Shown here: positions 1 through 9,065 of the stretch, in pieces
Numbering within the stretch: position 1 is the stretch's first letter
Layout of the letters: each line of letters opens with the position of its first letter
Assembly (NCBI RefSeq): GCF_024296865.1
Contig: NZ_CP101134.1
Coordinates: 3,100,001-3,164,000 of the forward strand
Source: Sphingobacterium sp. LZ7M1
GTDB taxonomy: Bacteria > Bacteroidota > Bacteroidia > Sphingobacteriales > Sphingobacteriaceae
Direction of reading: 5' to 3'
DNA: 64,000 bases
The notes under the pieces: model-generated
Databases searched by the model: none
What the model saw: only the letters and a program-made list of their open reading frames with translations
What the model was told of the DNA's origin: nothing
Made by a program: the position numbers and the translations under genes

Positions 1-2338
1 CATATTCAATAAGCTTAACGATCAATCCGTCCATACAGGCACTTGGAGCATCCATTTTTTTCCTAAAGAGGTCATAAGTGCATTCATCCATTGCATAATC
101 TGGAACGATGTTTAAAAAGGAAACTACATTTCCATCTTTATCATGAATGCAGATCATATCTAATGAACGTAAGATCTCATTGTCAAACTGCCCTTGCGAA
201 AAGATCACCTCGCTCCGATTATTTCCTAATAACCATTCATCTGATACCGATCTTAATTCAGTGATAAACTTCTCGCTGTGTGGCGCATGATGGATCAATG
301 CATGGTAGCCATTCTTCTCCAAAAAGTTCAATCCGTTTCGAAGGGACTTCCTTGATTTCCCATTTAAATTAAATTGAGATACATCTATGATCCCTTCAAT
401 TCCAATAAGCAATTTCTTCTTTCGCAGATACTGGAAATTGAACAAATTATCTTCTGAAACCCTAAAGTAAATGCTCTTTAGCCCCTGCTTACGGCAGTAC
501 TGATCAAATTCCTGGATAATATTTACCTTATCTGTCCAATGACAGACTGGCTCGTCCAATACTACAGCATATTTATTGGCAACCCGATAGGAAACAAAAC
601 CCAAAGCCAAATCCGAAAAATAAAGCTCCTTTTCCTTGGAGATCTTAAAATAATCCAAGGATGAATTTACAAACTTATCTAAAAGCATTTTAGCCATCGC
701 TTTCTCATCCTGCCCATGGTCCTTTGCTATATACTTCTTCGATTGGAGGATCGTATAGAAAAACAAGATCCAACATGCAAAACCCAGAACATGGATGATA
801 TGGAGAAACTCCCGGCCAAAATTTGTCTTTGGTTCCAAGCCAGCATCGGAAAACAATAAAAAACCATTCAAGGCATATAAAAAAGATTCCTTCCAGCTAA
901 AGTCTATCCCAAAATGCCTTTTATCAATAATATAAAAGCTAATGGTTTCAAAAAACAGAACCGCCAGAAATGAAACCAGAAAGGATAATATCCCGATCCG
1001 GACCCAATAGATATTGGCCTGAATGCGGTATTCTTTTCGATTATAGATCAAAAAGAGCAATGTAATGGCCGCAACAATGGACTCCTCATAGTCAATGCCC
1101 TTTATCAAGTGACCAAACAACGATAAAATACAGAATATGCTAGCAAACCAATACGCCGTCCTATAACCCTTTAACAAATAGGTGGAACTCACCAATAGGC
1201 CAATTCCAATAATTAAAACAAGCAGTTTAGAAATTGACAAGGTCTCTGCAGGAAAGTAAAACTTTTCTAAATGTAACCTATCAGCAATTGGAGGTAATAA
1301 GACCGATATGATATTGAGAATCCCCAACAAGAAAATCATCACTGAAGGACCAATTCGGGTAATCAATTGTGCCCCTTTCATGGAAAAGGAAATAAATCCA
1401 AATAAGAGCGGCAACCAAAACTCAAACACCCTATACAGAAGGGTAATTCCGAGACCTGCTTCTTGGCTATATCCAAATTTCTTAAAAATTAAAAACATGG
1501 ATAGCTCAACAGCTCCTAATCCTCGCAAAAATGGCGATACAATCATCAATAAAGTTGAAATGATATAACCTAAAATAGCCGCTTCAAAAGAAAGTGGCAG
1601 GCCTAAAGCTTTCATGGCTATCAAAATATGGAAGATCCCACAAAATTCGACCAGAACAGAAAAGAACAAGGATAAAAGCAGGTACCTTTTGTCCACTTCA
1701 CTTGAAAAGAGATTTGAAATCTGAATAACGGTATTCGGAAACCTTCTTTCTAAAAGTTGATAAAGCCTCGTTCTATACCTAATGCAATAAAAAACATAAA
1801 ATGAAACAGCTAAAATTAAAGCCAATATGAGGAAGGGGACCAACAAATTGCCGACCTGATCACTCTTCCATAGGCTATATAACAAAATTGGAATGGCAAG
1901 TAAAAAGACCGAAAACAAGGCAAGATAACCATAAAGGATGCTGGTCTGGTGGATTTGGGTCTTATTGAGGTTCATCCTTCTCAATTGAGTGGTATTATAA
2001 GCCAAAGAAGAGATTCCTCCGGCTGGCAAAAAAACACTCAAAAGATTCCTTTTCAAGAAAAGTTCCAAGGCAACTTTGATACTGATCTTGAGGCTCATCG
2101 CTCTAAAACTGGCCACATACATATAGCCTTCCATCAGAATAAAAAATAAAGTCAGTAAAACACCAGCTATTACCCAATAGATATTACAGTTTTGTAATAG
2201 CGGCATGATCTGTTCTATTTCCTTCCGCTGATCCCGAAAGAAAACGAAGGCCAATAAAATAATGAGAATTCCCAAAAGCTCCTTCCAGTATCGTAGGGGA
2301 CTTATATTCTTAAGGTTTACAACTATTCTTTTTGGCAT
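1..2338 (-). CDS. mprF: MprF-type bifunctional phosphatidylglycerol lysyltransferase/flippase, 3' end cut by the window
   Basis: Reading from the ATG at 2338 gives about 779 uninterrupted residues with no stop before the window edge. The N-terminal half (about 1-530) is a string of hydrophobic membrane segments of the lysylphosphatidylglycerol synthase TM/UPF0104 flippase type. From about residue 560 a soluble DUF2156 acyltransferase-like domain begins (SDLALGFVSYRVANKYAVVL), with RKSLRNGLNFLEKNG and YDLFRKKMDAPSACMDGL further on. MprF proteins aminoacylate phosphatidylglycerol using Lys- or Ala-tRNA and flip it to the outer leaflet, which lowers susceptibility to cationic peptides. Family members are usually about 840-870 aa, so roughly the last 60-90 residues lie outside. 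Amino acid specificity cannot be read from the sequence. Confidence 0.88.
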   Translation of the reverse strand, partial: MPKRIVVNLKNISPLRYWKELLGILIILLAFVFFRDQRKEIEQIMPLLQNCNIYWVIAGVLLTLFFILMEGYMYVASFRAMSLKISIKVALELFLKRNLLSVFLPAGGISSLAYNTTQLRRMNLNKTQIHQTSILYGYLALFSVFLLAIPILLYSLWKSDQVGNLLVPFLILALILAVSFYVFYCIRYRTRLYQLLERRFPNTVIQISNLFSSEVDKRYLLLSLFFSVLVEFCGIFHILIAMKALGLPLSFEAAILGYIISTLLMIVSPFLRGLGAVELSMFLIFKKFGYSQEAGLGITLLYRVFEFWLPLLFGFISFSMKGAQLITRIGPSVMIFLLGILNIISVLLPPIADRLHLEKFYFPAETLSISKLLVLIIGIGLLVSSTYLLKGYRTAYWFASIFCILSLFGHLIKGIDYEESIVAAITLLFLIYNRKEYRIQANIYWVRIGILSFLVSFLAVLFFETISFYIIDKRHFGIDFSWKESFLYALNGFLLFSDAGLEPKTNFGREFLHIIHVLGFACWILFFYTILQSKKYIAKDHGQDEKAMAKMLLDKFVNSSLDYFKISKEKELYFSDLALGFVSYRVANKYAVVLDEPVCHWTDKVNIIQEFDQYCRKQGLKSIYFRVSEDNLFNFQYLRKKKLLIGIEGIIDVSQFNLNGKSRKSLRNGLNFLEKNGYHALIHHAPHSEKFITELRSVSDEWLLGNNRSEVIFSQGQFDNEILRSLDMICIHDKDGNVVSFLNIVPDYAMDECTYDLFRKKMDAPSACMDGLIVKLIEY

Positions 2339-2504
2339 ACTATAAAAAAACAATGCGATAATTTCTATAAATCTAATCAGCTCATGTTTACAATTAGTTA
2401 AAATTTTATAATCTAATTATAAACTGTTCTTTTCTTTAAAATTCTTTAAAGGACTTTCCCTAAAATGTGTATGCTTTCCGTCTCATTTTAGTATATTTAC
2501 TCTG

Positions 2505-2900
2505 ATGATACATGTTGCTTGTGCCTTAATAGAAAAAGATCAACAGATATTGATCTGTCAGCGATCCGCAAAAATGAAATTGCCTCTAAAATGGGAGTTT
2601 CCAGGAGGAAAATTGGAAGAAGGTGAAACCCTGGAAGAATGCCTGGTTAGGGAAGTTTTAGAAGAGATCAATCTGAACATACAGATCCATGAACCCCTCA
2701 CAAAAGTAGAATACCATTATCCCGACTTCTCTTTAACCCTTTACCCTTTTATTTGTTCCATTAAAAGTGGCAAACTGAAAGCCAATGAACATGAACAGGT
2801 AATCTGGGTTGATAGAACTGAATTGTTCCGTTTCGATTGGGCAAATGCCGACCTCCCTATTATTGAAGAATATATCAGGACACGAAGGGAAGAGGTGTAA
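2505..2900 (+). CDS. Nudix (MutT-like) nucleoside triphosphate pyrophosphohydrolase
   Basis: 131 aa, a single Nudix domain. The Nudix box GX5EX7REUXEEXGU is visible at residues 35-57 (GGKLEEGETLEEC then REVLEEINL), preceded by KWEFPGG. Single-domain members of this size clean the nucleotide pool (8-oxo-dGTP diphosphatase, CTP/dCTP pyrophosphatase); the exact substrate cannot be assigned. The gene is divergent from mprF, and the ATG at 2505 closely follows the AT-rich stretch GTATATTTAC, so the leader would be very short. A repeat island follows it. Confidence 0.88.
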   Translation: MIHVACALIEKDQQILICQRSAKMKLPLKWEFPGGKLEEGETLEECLVREVLEEINLNIQIHEPLTKVEYHYPDFSLTLYPFICSIKSGKLKANEHEQVIWVDRTELFRFDWANADLPIIEEYIRTRREEV

Positions 2901-2943
2901 TCTCCTAAGGCAAATACCCAGAAAAAAATTAACAAATCAATAA

Positions 2944-3990
2944 AGATTGCATTGGCGTACTGCTCCTGCACCTTCGGTTTCCCCTTCCTGTCGTCCTGAC
3001 GAAGGAAGAATCTCGGAATATTACAGACCTTTTCGATTAAGATATTGGGGATTGCATCGGCGTACAGTTCCTGCACCTTCCGTTTCCCCCCTTCCTGTCG
3101 TCCTGACGAAGGAAAAATCTCGGAACCATACAAATAAGATTGAATTAGCTTACTGCTCCTGCACTTTTTGCCTTACTGTCATGTTGAGGCACGAAACATC
3201 TCGGAACATTACAAACATTATCTAATAATAAATCAATAAAGATTGCATTGGCTGGCGGAAAGTTCCTGGACCTTCGGTGCAGCATGACATGCCTTAGTAG
3301 TAGAGAACCGTACAGATTCTTCACCGATCGTTCAGAATCAAAATTCGCTAAAGAGGGATTCAGAGTGAAACGAAGAATCTATTTTTTGTTTTTTAGGATC
3401 GCTGTCATCGTGAGCACAGCGAACGAACCGTTTTCTTACTTTATCAAGAACTATTGAAAAACATTTTACCCACGCTGTGGGTTGGCCATTACACACATCC
3501 AATTTCTACAAAGATTCCCCCCCCTCTGGGGATTCACAAAACAAACAACCATTCTTCCGAAGGAAGCCCATTAGCTACCGGCTCATTTCAATTGGCGGAA
3601 AAATGGAAAGAATGCCGTTGCCTGGAGCGTTGGGATCGGCTTCCTCGACATCAAGACATTCTTTTCATGTGTTGTGGCTGCTGCGAAAAGCCATCATAAA
3701 TTGGCCGAAGCGTATTTTAGAAAATTTGCAGCAATGAGAAATGGTGGTATTCACCCATTTGGGTAAATGATTATTGGAATATATGCGGCGGGCGAATGCT
3801 ATTCGCCCCTACAGCATTAGGGACTTTCCAACGTCAAGTTAATCAAAATCATGGTCCATCCGGTGGGTGAGCGGAGCTGATCCCTATCCTGGTTCATATC
3901 CAGTTCTTGGTCTATCCTCTTATCCGTTTCATCCTGGTTCATTTCCAGTTCTTGGTCCATCCTCTTATCCCTTCCATCCTGGTTCAAACC
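2944..3990. repeat. Composite repeat island 1 (modules E x4, D, F, then B and A inverted)
   Basis: Gene-free stretch between the Nudix gene and the amino-acid dehydrogenase. It starts with four imperfect direct copies of a unit of about 90-105 bp (2944-3300), recognised by GATTGCATYGGCGTAC, CTCCTGCACCTTC, TCGTCCTGACGAAGGAA and ATCTCGGAA. Next is an inverted-repeat module (3307-3382, with AGATTCTTCACC and ACGAAGAATCT). Then come REP-like hairpins (ACCCACGCTGTGGGT at 3469; CCCCTCTGGGG near 3520), a non-repeated piece (3545-3780), a GGGCGAATGCTATTCGCCC hairpin at 3788-3806 and two 45-bp units (3897-3986). The same modules recur at four other places in the window. Confidence 0.8.
3897..3986 (-). 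repeat. Two tandem 45-bp units (module A, reverse orientation)
   Basis: Two adjacent 45-bp copies (3897-3941 and 3942-3986), preceded by a partial copy ending in CCTGGTTCA at 3896. Read on the minus strand each unit is TGAACCAGGATG..., then ..AGGATGGACCAAGA... The unit length is a multiple of three, so it can give proline/serine-rich open frames on both strands; these look like artefacts of the repeat and not genes. Confidence 0.85.
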
Positions 3991-4111
3991 AACGTTATAA
4001 TTTCTTTTTCATAGATCATTACTTATTTATTTTCTCTACAATTTGCCAACGGACAATTATTAAAACCACCTATTCTCTCAAAAAAAATGGCCCCGCAAAA
4101 TCTATCAAAAA

Positions 4112-4142
4112 ACAAAAAAGCCAGCAAAAATACTTTGCTGGC
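4112..4142 (-). terminator. Intrinsic terminator after the amino-acid dehydrogenase
   Basis: On the minus strand GCCAGCAAA pairs with TTTGCTGGC around a 5-nt loop and is followed by a T-rich run (TTTTTTG). It lies 25 nt after the stop of the dehydrogenase, closing the hmgA-hppD-dehydrogenase operon. Confidence 0.85.
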
Positions 4143-4166
4143 CGACAATTATTTACTATTCATCAA

Positions 4167-5411
4167 CTATAGCAATTGCCTCAAGGCTAATTCATAAGCT
4201 CTTGAGGAAATGTTTATTTTAGTTTCAGGGTTATAGCTATGGATCTGCTCCAATGCTTTTCGGATAACATCTGAAACATCCTGAAACAGGGAGTCATCGC
4301 TGATCTCAATATTAGGCTGCATCAGGTAGGCAAAGACCCTTGCCATGCCACAATTGGCAACAAAGTCTGGGATCACTGCAACATGTTGATCGGCATATTC
4401 CATTACAGGGCCATAAAAAATCTCACGATCTGCAAAAGGAACATTGGCGCCAGAAGCAATTACCTCCAGACTGTTATCGATCATCTGCTGGATCTGTTCC
4501 TTAGAAACCAATCTTGAAGCTGCCGCAGGGATAAAGATTTCAGCAGGAATACCCCAAATTTTGGAATTGACCTCCTCAAATGGAATCATATCTTCGGCAA
4601 AAAGTGAATTTCCGTTTCGGGATAATAACAAAGATTGGATTTCCTCTTCGGAAAAACCCTCTTCTTTAATCAAACCTCCTACCCGATCGATGATACCAAC
4701 AACTTTCACCCCTTTTTTGCTCAGATAAAATGCAGCAGAAGCTGCTACATTGCCCCAACCTTGGATGATGGGACTTTTTCCAGAAACATGACCCTCAAAT
4801 AAATCATAATAATGGCTAACCGATTCTGCTACGCCGAAACCCGTAATCATATCAGCAACCTTAAATTTCCTTTTCAGGTCAGGGCTATAGTGTGAGTCTT
4901 CCAATACCTTGGAAACTCCATATCTCAATTGCCCAATCTGATGGATACGTCCATTCTCCCGAATATCAAAATGACCATTCAGGACACCCTCTTGAGGATG
5001 CCATAAGCCAAATTGCTCCGTCAATGGGATGACATCATGGATTTCATCCACGTTCAGATCACCGCCAGTGCCATAATAATTCTTCAACAGAGGAGTTACC
5101 ACTTTAAACCAGCGTTCCAATACACCATGTTTTCTTGGGTCTGCAGGATCAAAATTAATCCCTGATTTTGCCCCTCCAATTGCAGGTCCAGAAACCGTGA
5201 ACTTCACTTCCATTGTCTTTGCCAAGGATTCAACTTCATTCCTGTCCAATCCCGAACGCATCCTTGTACCACCTCCGGCTGCTCCACCTCTCAAGGAATT
5301 GATCACAACCCAGCCTTCTGCTTCAGTTTCAGTATCTTTCCATTCAAAAACAATCTCAGGTTGTTTCTGCTCAAACTCCTGCAATAATTCTTTCATAATC
5401 AATAGGTTCAT
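4167..5411 (-). CDS. Glu/Leu/Phe/Val-type amino-acid dehydrogenase
   Basis: 414 aa, full length for the family. The N-terminal dimerisation/substrate domain holds MEVKFTVSG (K70) and GGAKSGI (K82), matching the substrate-binding and catalytic lysines of the superfamily, then GTGGDLNVDE at 115-123. The C-terminal Rossmann domain has GWGNVAASAAFYL at about 218-230. These enzymes reversibly deaminate an amino acid to its 2-oxo acid with NAD(P)+. It is the last gene of a minus-strand operon, 12 nt after hppD, so it may feed aromatic 2-oxo acids into tyrosine breakdown; this is inferred from position only, and plain glutamate dehydrogenase is possible. A second ATG in frame at 5396 (MKELLQEF) is an equally good start. 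Confidence 0.85.
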   Translation of the reverse strand: MNLLIMKELLQEFEQKQPEIVFEWKDTETEAEGWVVINSLRGGAAGGGTRMRSGLDRNEVESLAKTMEVKFTVSGPAIGGAKSGINFDPADPRKHGVLERWFKVVTPLLKNYYGTGGDLNVDEIHDVIPLTEQFGLWHPQEGVLNGHFDIRENGRIHQIGQLRYGVSKVLEDSHYSPDLKRKFKVADMITGFGVAESVSHYYDLFEGHVSGKSPIIQGWGNVAASAAFYLSKKGVKVVGIIDRVGGLIKEEGFSEEEIQSLLLSRNGNSLFAEDMIPFEEVNSKIWGIPAEIFIPAAASRLVSKEQIQQMIDNSLEVIASGANVPFADREIFYGPVMEYADQHVAVIPDFVANCGMARVFAYLMQPNIEISDDSLFQDVSDVIRKALEQIHSYNPETKINISSRAYELALRQLL

Positions 5412-5423
5412 TAAATTGAAATC

Positions 5424-6551
5424 TTATAGGTTACCTCTTTTTTCTTGTTCTCTTTCAATCGCCTCAAACAGCGCCTTAAAATTTCCAGCCCCAAAGCTTT
5501 GGGCCCCTTTACGCTGAATGATTTCAAAGAACAAGGTCGGGCGATCCTCCACCGGCTTGGTAAAGATCTGCAACAAATAGCCCTCTTCATCACGGTCAAC
5601 CAATATCCCTAAATCTTGGATAGCCTTGATCTCCTCATCAATTTCGCCTACCCTTTCTGAAAGCATATCATAATAGGCCTCTGGTGGAGCTCCTAAAAAC
5701 TCAACGCCTCTTTCCTTTAATGCTTTTACCGTTTTCATTATATCATGCGTTGCCAGGGCAGCATGCTGAACACCTTCGCCCTCATAAAACTCTAAGTATT
5801 CTTCGATCTGGGATTTCTTCTTCCCTTCTGCAGGTTCATTGATCGGAAATTTCACATAACCATTTCCATTGCTCATGACTTTACTCATCAATGCAGAATA
5901 TTCTGTATTGATCTGTTTGTCATCAAAAGAAAGGATGTTTACAAATCCCATAACATCCTGGTACCATTCCACGGTTTCATTCATACGGTCCCAGCCCACA
6001 TTTCCAACACAATGGTCTACATATAACAAGCCAGTTTCTTCAGGATTATAATCGCTCTCCCACTTGACATACCCCGGCATAAATGGTCCTGAATAGTTCT
6101 TCCGTTCAACAAACATGTGTACCGTTTCCCCATAGGTATAGATTCCAGCTGTCCGTACTTCCCCGAATTCATCTTCCTTGACCTCCAATTCCTGATAAAC
6201 CTTTGCACCGCGTTTTTTCGTTTCTTGCAGTGATTTTTCAGCATCATCAACCCATAATGCCAATATCTTCACACCGTCCCCATGCTTTTTAACATGTTCA
6301 GAAATAGGGCTATCGGATTTCAAGGCGGTAGTCAGGATAATACGGATCTTGTTCTGCTTCAATACATAAGATGCTCTATCCCTAACACCAGTTTCGGGAC
6401 CTGCGTAGGCCTCCGATTGAAATCCGAATGCCGTTTTATAGAAATGGGCCGCTTGCTTGGCATTACCCACATAAAATTCAATATAATCCGTTCCATTGAT
6501 AGGCAAAAAATCCTGAGCCTTTGCTATCTTCTCTGCGAATGTTTGTGTCAT
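5424..6551 (-). CDS. hppD: 4-hydroxyphenylpyruvate dioxygenase
   Basis: 375 aa, two-domain vicinal-oxygen-chelate fold. The Fe(II) ligands expected for the family are visible in the C-terminal half: H180 (YVDHCVGNV), H263 (VQHAALAT) and E343 (LFFEIIQRKG). The C-terminal FGAGNFKALFEAIEREQ is also characteristic. It converts 4-hydroxyphenylpyruvate to homogentisate, CO2 being released. It is the middle gene of the operon, 18 nt after hmgA, so the enzyme making homogentisate and the one consuming it are co-transcribed. Confidence 0.97.
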   Translation of the reverse strand: MTQTFAEKIAKAQDFLPINGTDYIEFYVGNAKQAAHFYKTAFGFQSEAYAGPETGVRDRASYVLKQNKIRIILTTALKSDSPISEHVKKHGDGVKILALWVDDAEKSLQETKKRGAKVYQELEVKEDEFGEVRTAGIYTYGETVHMFVERKNYSGPFMPGYVKWESDYNPEETGLLYVDHCVGNVGWDRMNETVEWYQDVMGFVNILSFDDKQINTEYSALMSKVMSNGNGYVKFPINEPAEGKKKSQIEEYLEFYEGEGVQHAALATHDIMKTVKALKERGVEFLGAPPEAYYDMLSERVGEIDEEIKAIQDLGILVDRDEEGYLLQIFTKPVEDRPTLFFEIIQRKGAQSFGAGNFKALFEAIEREQEKRGNL

Positions 6552-6569
6552 AATATTTTTATTGATTGG

Positions 6570-7727
6570 TTAGTTTATCCATGATTTATAATAGTCCTGA
6601 TCTTCAATTTCCAAGGCTTCCTCTGTTAACATCAAAGGCCTAAAAGGATCGATCATTACGGCGAGTTCTTCTGTTTTGGTCTGACCAATACTTTTTTCCA
6701 CTGTTCCAGGATGTGGTCCATGCGGAATTCCACCAGGGTGTAAGGTAATCTGTCCGCGTTCTACAGATTTTCTGCTCATGAAATCTCCATCTACATAATA
6801 GAGGACCTCATCGGAATCTACATTGCTATGGTTATATGGCGCAGGAATGGAATCAGGATGATAATCGTACATCCTAGGGCAGAAACTGCATAAAACAAAG
6901 GAATTTGTTTCAAAGGTCTGATGGACTGGAGGGGGTTGATGCAACATCCCGGTAATCGGCATGAAATCATGAATGGAAAAGGCCCATGGATAATGGTAGC
7001 CATCCCAACCTACAAAATCAAAAGGATGTGTCCCGTAGATATAAGGATAAATCAATCCTTGTTTCTTGATCTTGATTTCGAAATCTCCCTTTTCATCAAA
7101 TGTTTTCAGGTTCTGTGGCCTGCGGATATCTCTTTCACAAAATGGGGAATGCTCCATCAATTGCCCAAATTCATTTCTATATCGTTTTGGAGTTCGAATA
7201 GGTTCAAAGGATTCAACGATAAACAGTCGATTTTTATCAGCATCAAAATCAATCTGGTAGATTACCCCTCTAGGAATCACTAAATAATCACCGTAAGCAA
7301 ATGGAATCTCGCCGTAGCCGGTCCTCAACGTTCCAGAACCTTCATGGATAAAGATTACCTCGTCTGCTTGGGAGTTCTTGTAAAAATAACTGTCCATAGA
7401 TTTCTGTGGAGCAGCTAAAGAAATATGTAGATCGGAGTTGACCAGAACTGGGGTCCTACTCTCTAAAAAATCGGCCTTAGGTTTGACCTGAAATCCTCTC
7501 AAGCTGGTATGTTTCAAATGCTTGTCCCGGGCAATTTTAGGGTTCACATCATAAGGCTCCCTAATCTCCTTGACAATGGTCGGTGGATAGCAATGATACA
7601 CCAAGGAATAAACACTTGAAAACCCATGGGTGGATACTAGTTCCTCAGAAAACAATTCTCCATTGTCTTTTCTGAAAACTGTATGTCTTTTTGGGGGAAT
7701 CTTACCCAATTGATGATAAAGTGGCAT
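6570..7727 (-). CDS. hmgA: Homogentisate 1,2-dioxygenase
   Basis: 385 aa cupin-fold ring-cleaving dioxygenase. The iron-site region is visible at 299-336: NHSNVDSDEVLYY (H300 with an acidic residue at 306/307) and HPGGIPHGPHPG (H330/H336). It opens homogentisate to maleylacetoacetate. It is somewhat shorter than the roughly 430-aa proteobacterial and eukaryotic enzymes, as I would expect for a bacteroidete form. First gene of the minus-strand operon hmgA-hppD-dehydrogenase, facing the fumarylacetoacetase gene across a 333-bp divergent spacer. Confidence 0.93.
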   Translation of the reverse strand: MPLYHQLGKIPPKRHTVFRKDNGELFSEELVSTHGFSSVYSLVYHCYPPTIVKEIREPYDVNPKIARDKHLKHTSLRGFQVKPKADFLESRTPVLVNSDLHISLAAPQKSMDSYFYKNSQADEVIFIHEGSGTLRTGYGEIPFAYGDYLVIPRGVIYQIDFDADKNRLFIVESFEPIRTPKRYRNEFGQLMEHSPFCERDIRRPQNLKTFDEKGDFEIKIKKQGLIYPYIYGTHPFDFVGWDGYHYPWAFSIHDFMPITGMLHQPPPVHQTFETNSFVLCSFCPRMYDYHPDSIPAPYNHSNVDSDEVLYYVDGDFMSRKSVERGQITLHPGGIPHGPHPGTVEKSIGQTKTEELAVMIDPFRPLMLTEEALEIEDQDYYKSWIN

Positions 7728-8060
7728 AATAATAAGTTTAAAAAATGATTATAATATGATTGAATTACATAGCCTCTGGCTAGATATCACTTTGAAAAAG
7801 AATTAAATTTGGTATTAGTACTGCGCGAAAACAACATCAGCTATCAATGCCTTGATATAGGGCATTAAACCTTTTGGGAGGTTTTTTGGCTTTATGTTGC
7901 TTATGTTCATATTGGTATGTATTATTTCAAATATACCCTTTATAATTTTATATTTACATAAAGATTGGGAAAATAAATATGGTATTATGAAATTTAATTT
8001 TCCGTCACAGAAAAATTATAACCTTTATAAATAAATAAGCAGAGTATTCAAAAAATCATT
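7728..8060. promoter_or_regulatory. Divergent regulatory spacer between hmgA and the fumarylacetoacetase gene
   Basis: 333 bp of AT-rich DNA with no gene. Both operons must be driven from here. I see no fully convincing promoter for either side. Three similar short motifs occur in it: TTTGGTATTA near 7808, ATTGGTATG near 7911 and ATGGTATTA near 7979. A small hairpin followed by T residues (AAACC...GGTTTTTT, 7867-7887) also occurs. They may be operator or attenuator elements, but this is weak. Confidence 0.35.
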
Positions 8061-9044
8061 ATGAAAATTGTAACATACTTGGAAAATGGCAAAGAACAGC
8101 TTGGTTTTGTTATTGAAAACCTCGTTTTTCCTAGCCATATGATATCTAACAAACTTCCCAATTCCTGCTTAGCATTGCTTCAGCTCGGGCAAGAAGGACT
8201 TGATTTAGCAAATAAGGAGCTACAAGAATTCAAAAAGATAAAAGATTTTCAAAATGAGGGCGTAAGTTTTTCGGAAATTACCATGATCGCCCCCCTTCCC
8301 AATCCAACCTCCTTTCGGGATGCCTATGCATTTAGACAACATGTAGAAACTTCCCGTCTGAACCGTGGATTGGAAATGATACCCGAATTCGACCAATTCC
8401 CCGTGTTCTACTTTTCCAATCACCAAGCCATTCAAGGTCCTGGACCCGTATATTGCATGCCCCGCCATTTTGAAAAAATGGACTTTGAATTGGAGGTGGC
8501 CATTGTCATCCTTAAAAAGGGTAGAAATATCAAAGCATCCGATGCTGATCAATATATAGCTGGTTTCACCATCTTAAATGACCTCAGTGCCAGAAATTTG
8601 CAGATGCAGGAAATGAAGCTCAACCTGGGACCAGCAAAAGGAAAAGATTTCGCCAGTACCTTTGGTCCTTATCTGGTTACCCTCGATGAACTGGAGCAAT
8701 ACAGAACAGCACCTTTGCCAGGGCATACAGGAAATGCCTATGACCTTAAAATGAAATGTTGGATCAATGACCGGCTGGTTTCTGAAGGTAGCCTTGCCAG
8801 CATGAACTGGACCTTTGCTGAAATTATCGAACGGGCATCTTATGGCGTGACCCTCTTTCCTGGTGATATTATAGGTTCTGGAACGGTTGGAACGGGTTGC
8901 CTATTAGAAATTAACGGTACTGGAAAGCGTAAGGACCAAGCTTATCAAGAAATCTGGATCCAACCAAATGATAGAATCAGTATGGAGGTAACAGGTTTGG
9001 GGAAACTTGAAAACATCATCTACCAAGAGGACCTTTCTGAATAA
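8061..9044 (+). CDS. Fumarylacetoacetate hydrolase family protein (fumarylacetoacetase)
   Basis: 327 aa FAH-family hydrolase. RDAYAFRQHVETSR (H94) matches the catalytic histidine region. Acidic metal ligands sit in DFELEVAIV (E143, E145) and LNDLSARN (D174), followed by GPAKGKDFASTFGPYL. FAH enzymes split fumarylacetoacetate into fumarate and acetoacetate, the last step of tyrosine degradation. The gene is divergent from hmgA and 21 nt upstream of the flavin-reductase-like gene. The family also includes other diketone hydrolases, but the neighbours favour fumarylacetoacetase. Confidence 0.9.
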   Translation: MKIVTYLENGKEQLGFVIENLVFPSHMISNKLPNSCLALLQLGQEGLDLANKELQEFKKIKDFQNEGVSFSEITMIAPLPNPTSFRDAYAFRQHVETSRLNRGLEMIPEFDQFPVFYFSNHQAIQGPGPVYCMPRHFEKMDFELEVAIVILKKGRNIKASDADQYIAGFTILNDLSARNLQMQEMKLNLGPAKGKDFASTFGPYLVTLDELEQYRTAPLPGHTGNAYDLKMKCWINDRLVSEGSLASMNWTFAEIIERASYGVTLFPGDIIGSGTVGTGCLLEINGTGKRKDQAYQEIWIQPNDRISMEVTGLGKLENIIYQEDLSE

Positions 9045-9065
9045 TCAATAATTAATACGATATAT

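Noticed and set aside
1949..2149. Plus-strand frame opposite mprF
   Set aside because: It lies entirely inside the long, well-supported mprF frame on the minus strand.
2947..3225. Open frames of 90-130 codons on both strands over 2741-3225
   Set aside because: They run through the direct-repeat units or overlap the Nudix gene; the repeated Cys/Ser/Pro composition follows from the repeat, with no family resemblance.
2944..3300. Possible CRISPR array at the tandem repeats
   Set aside because: Repeat units are about 90-105 bp and imperfect, without short constant repeats and unique spacers, and no cas gene is present.
3867..4172. Open frame with repeated GSYPVLG/SSYPFHP peptides
   Set aside because: It is the translation of two inverted 45-bp units and runs into the dehydrogenase terminator; not a collagen-like or adhesin gene.
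5197..5517. Plus-strand frames opposite the dehydrogenase and hppD genes
   Set aside because: Shadow frames of conserved genes with complete catalytic motifs on the other strand.
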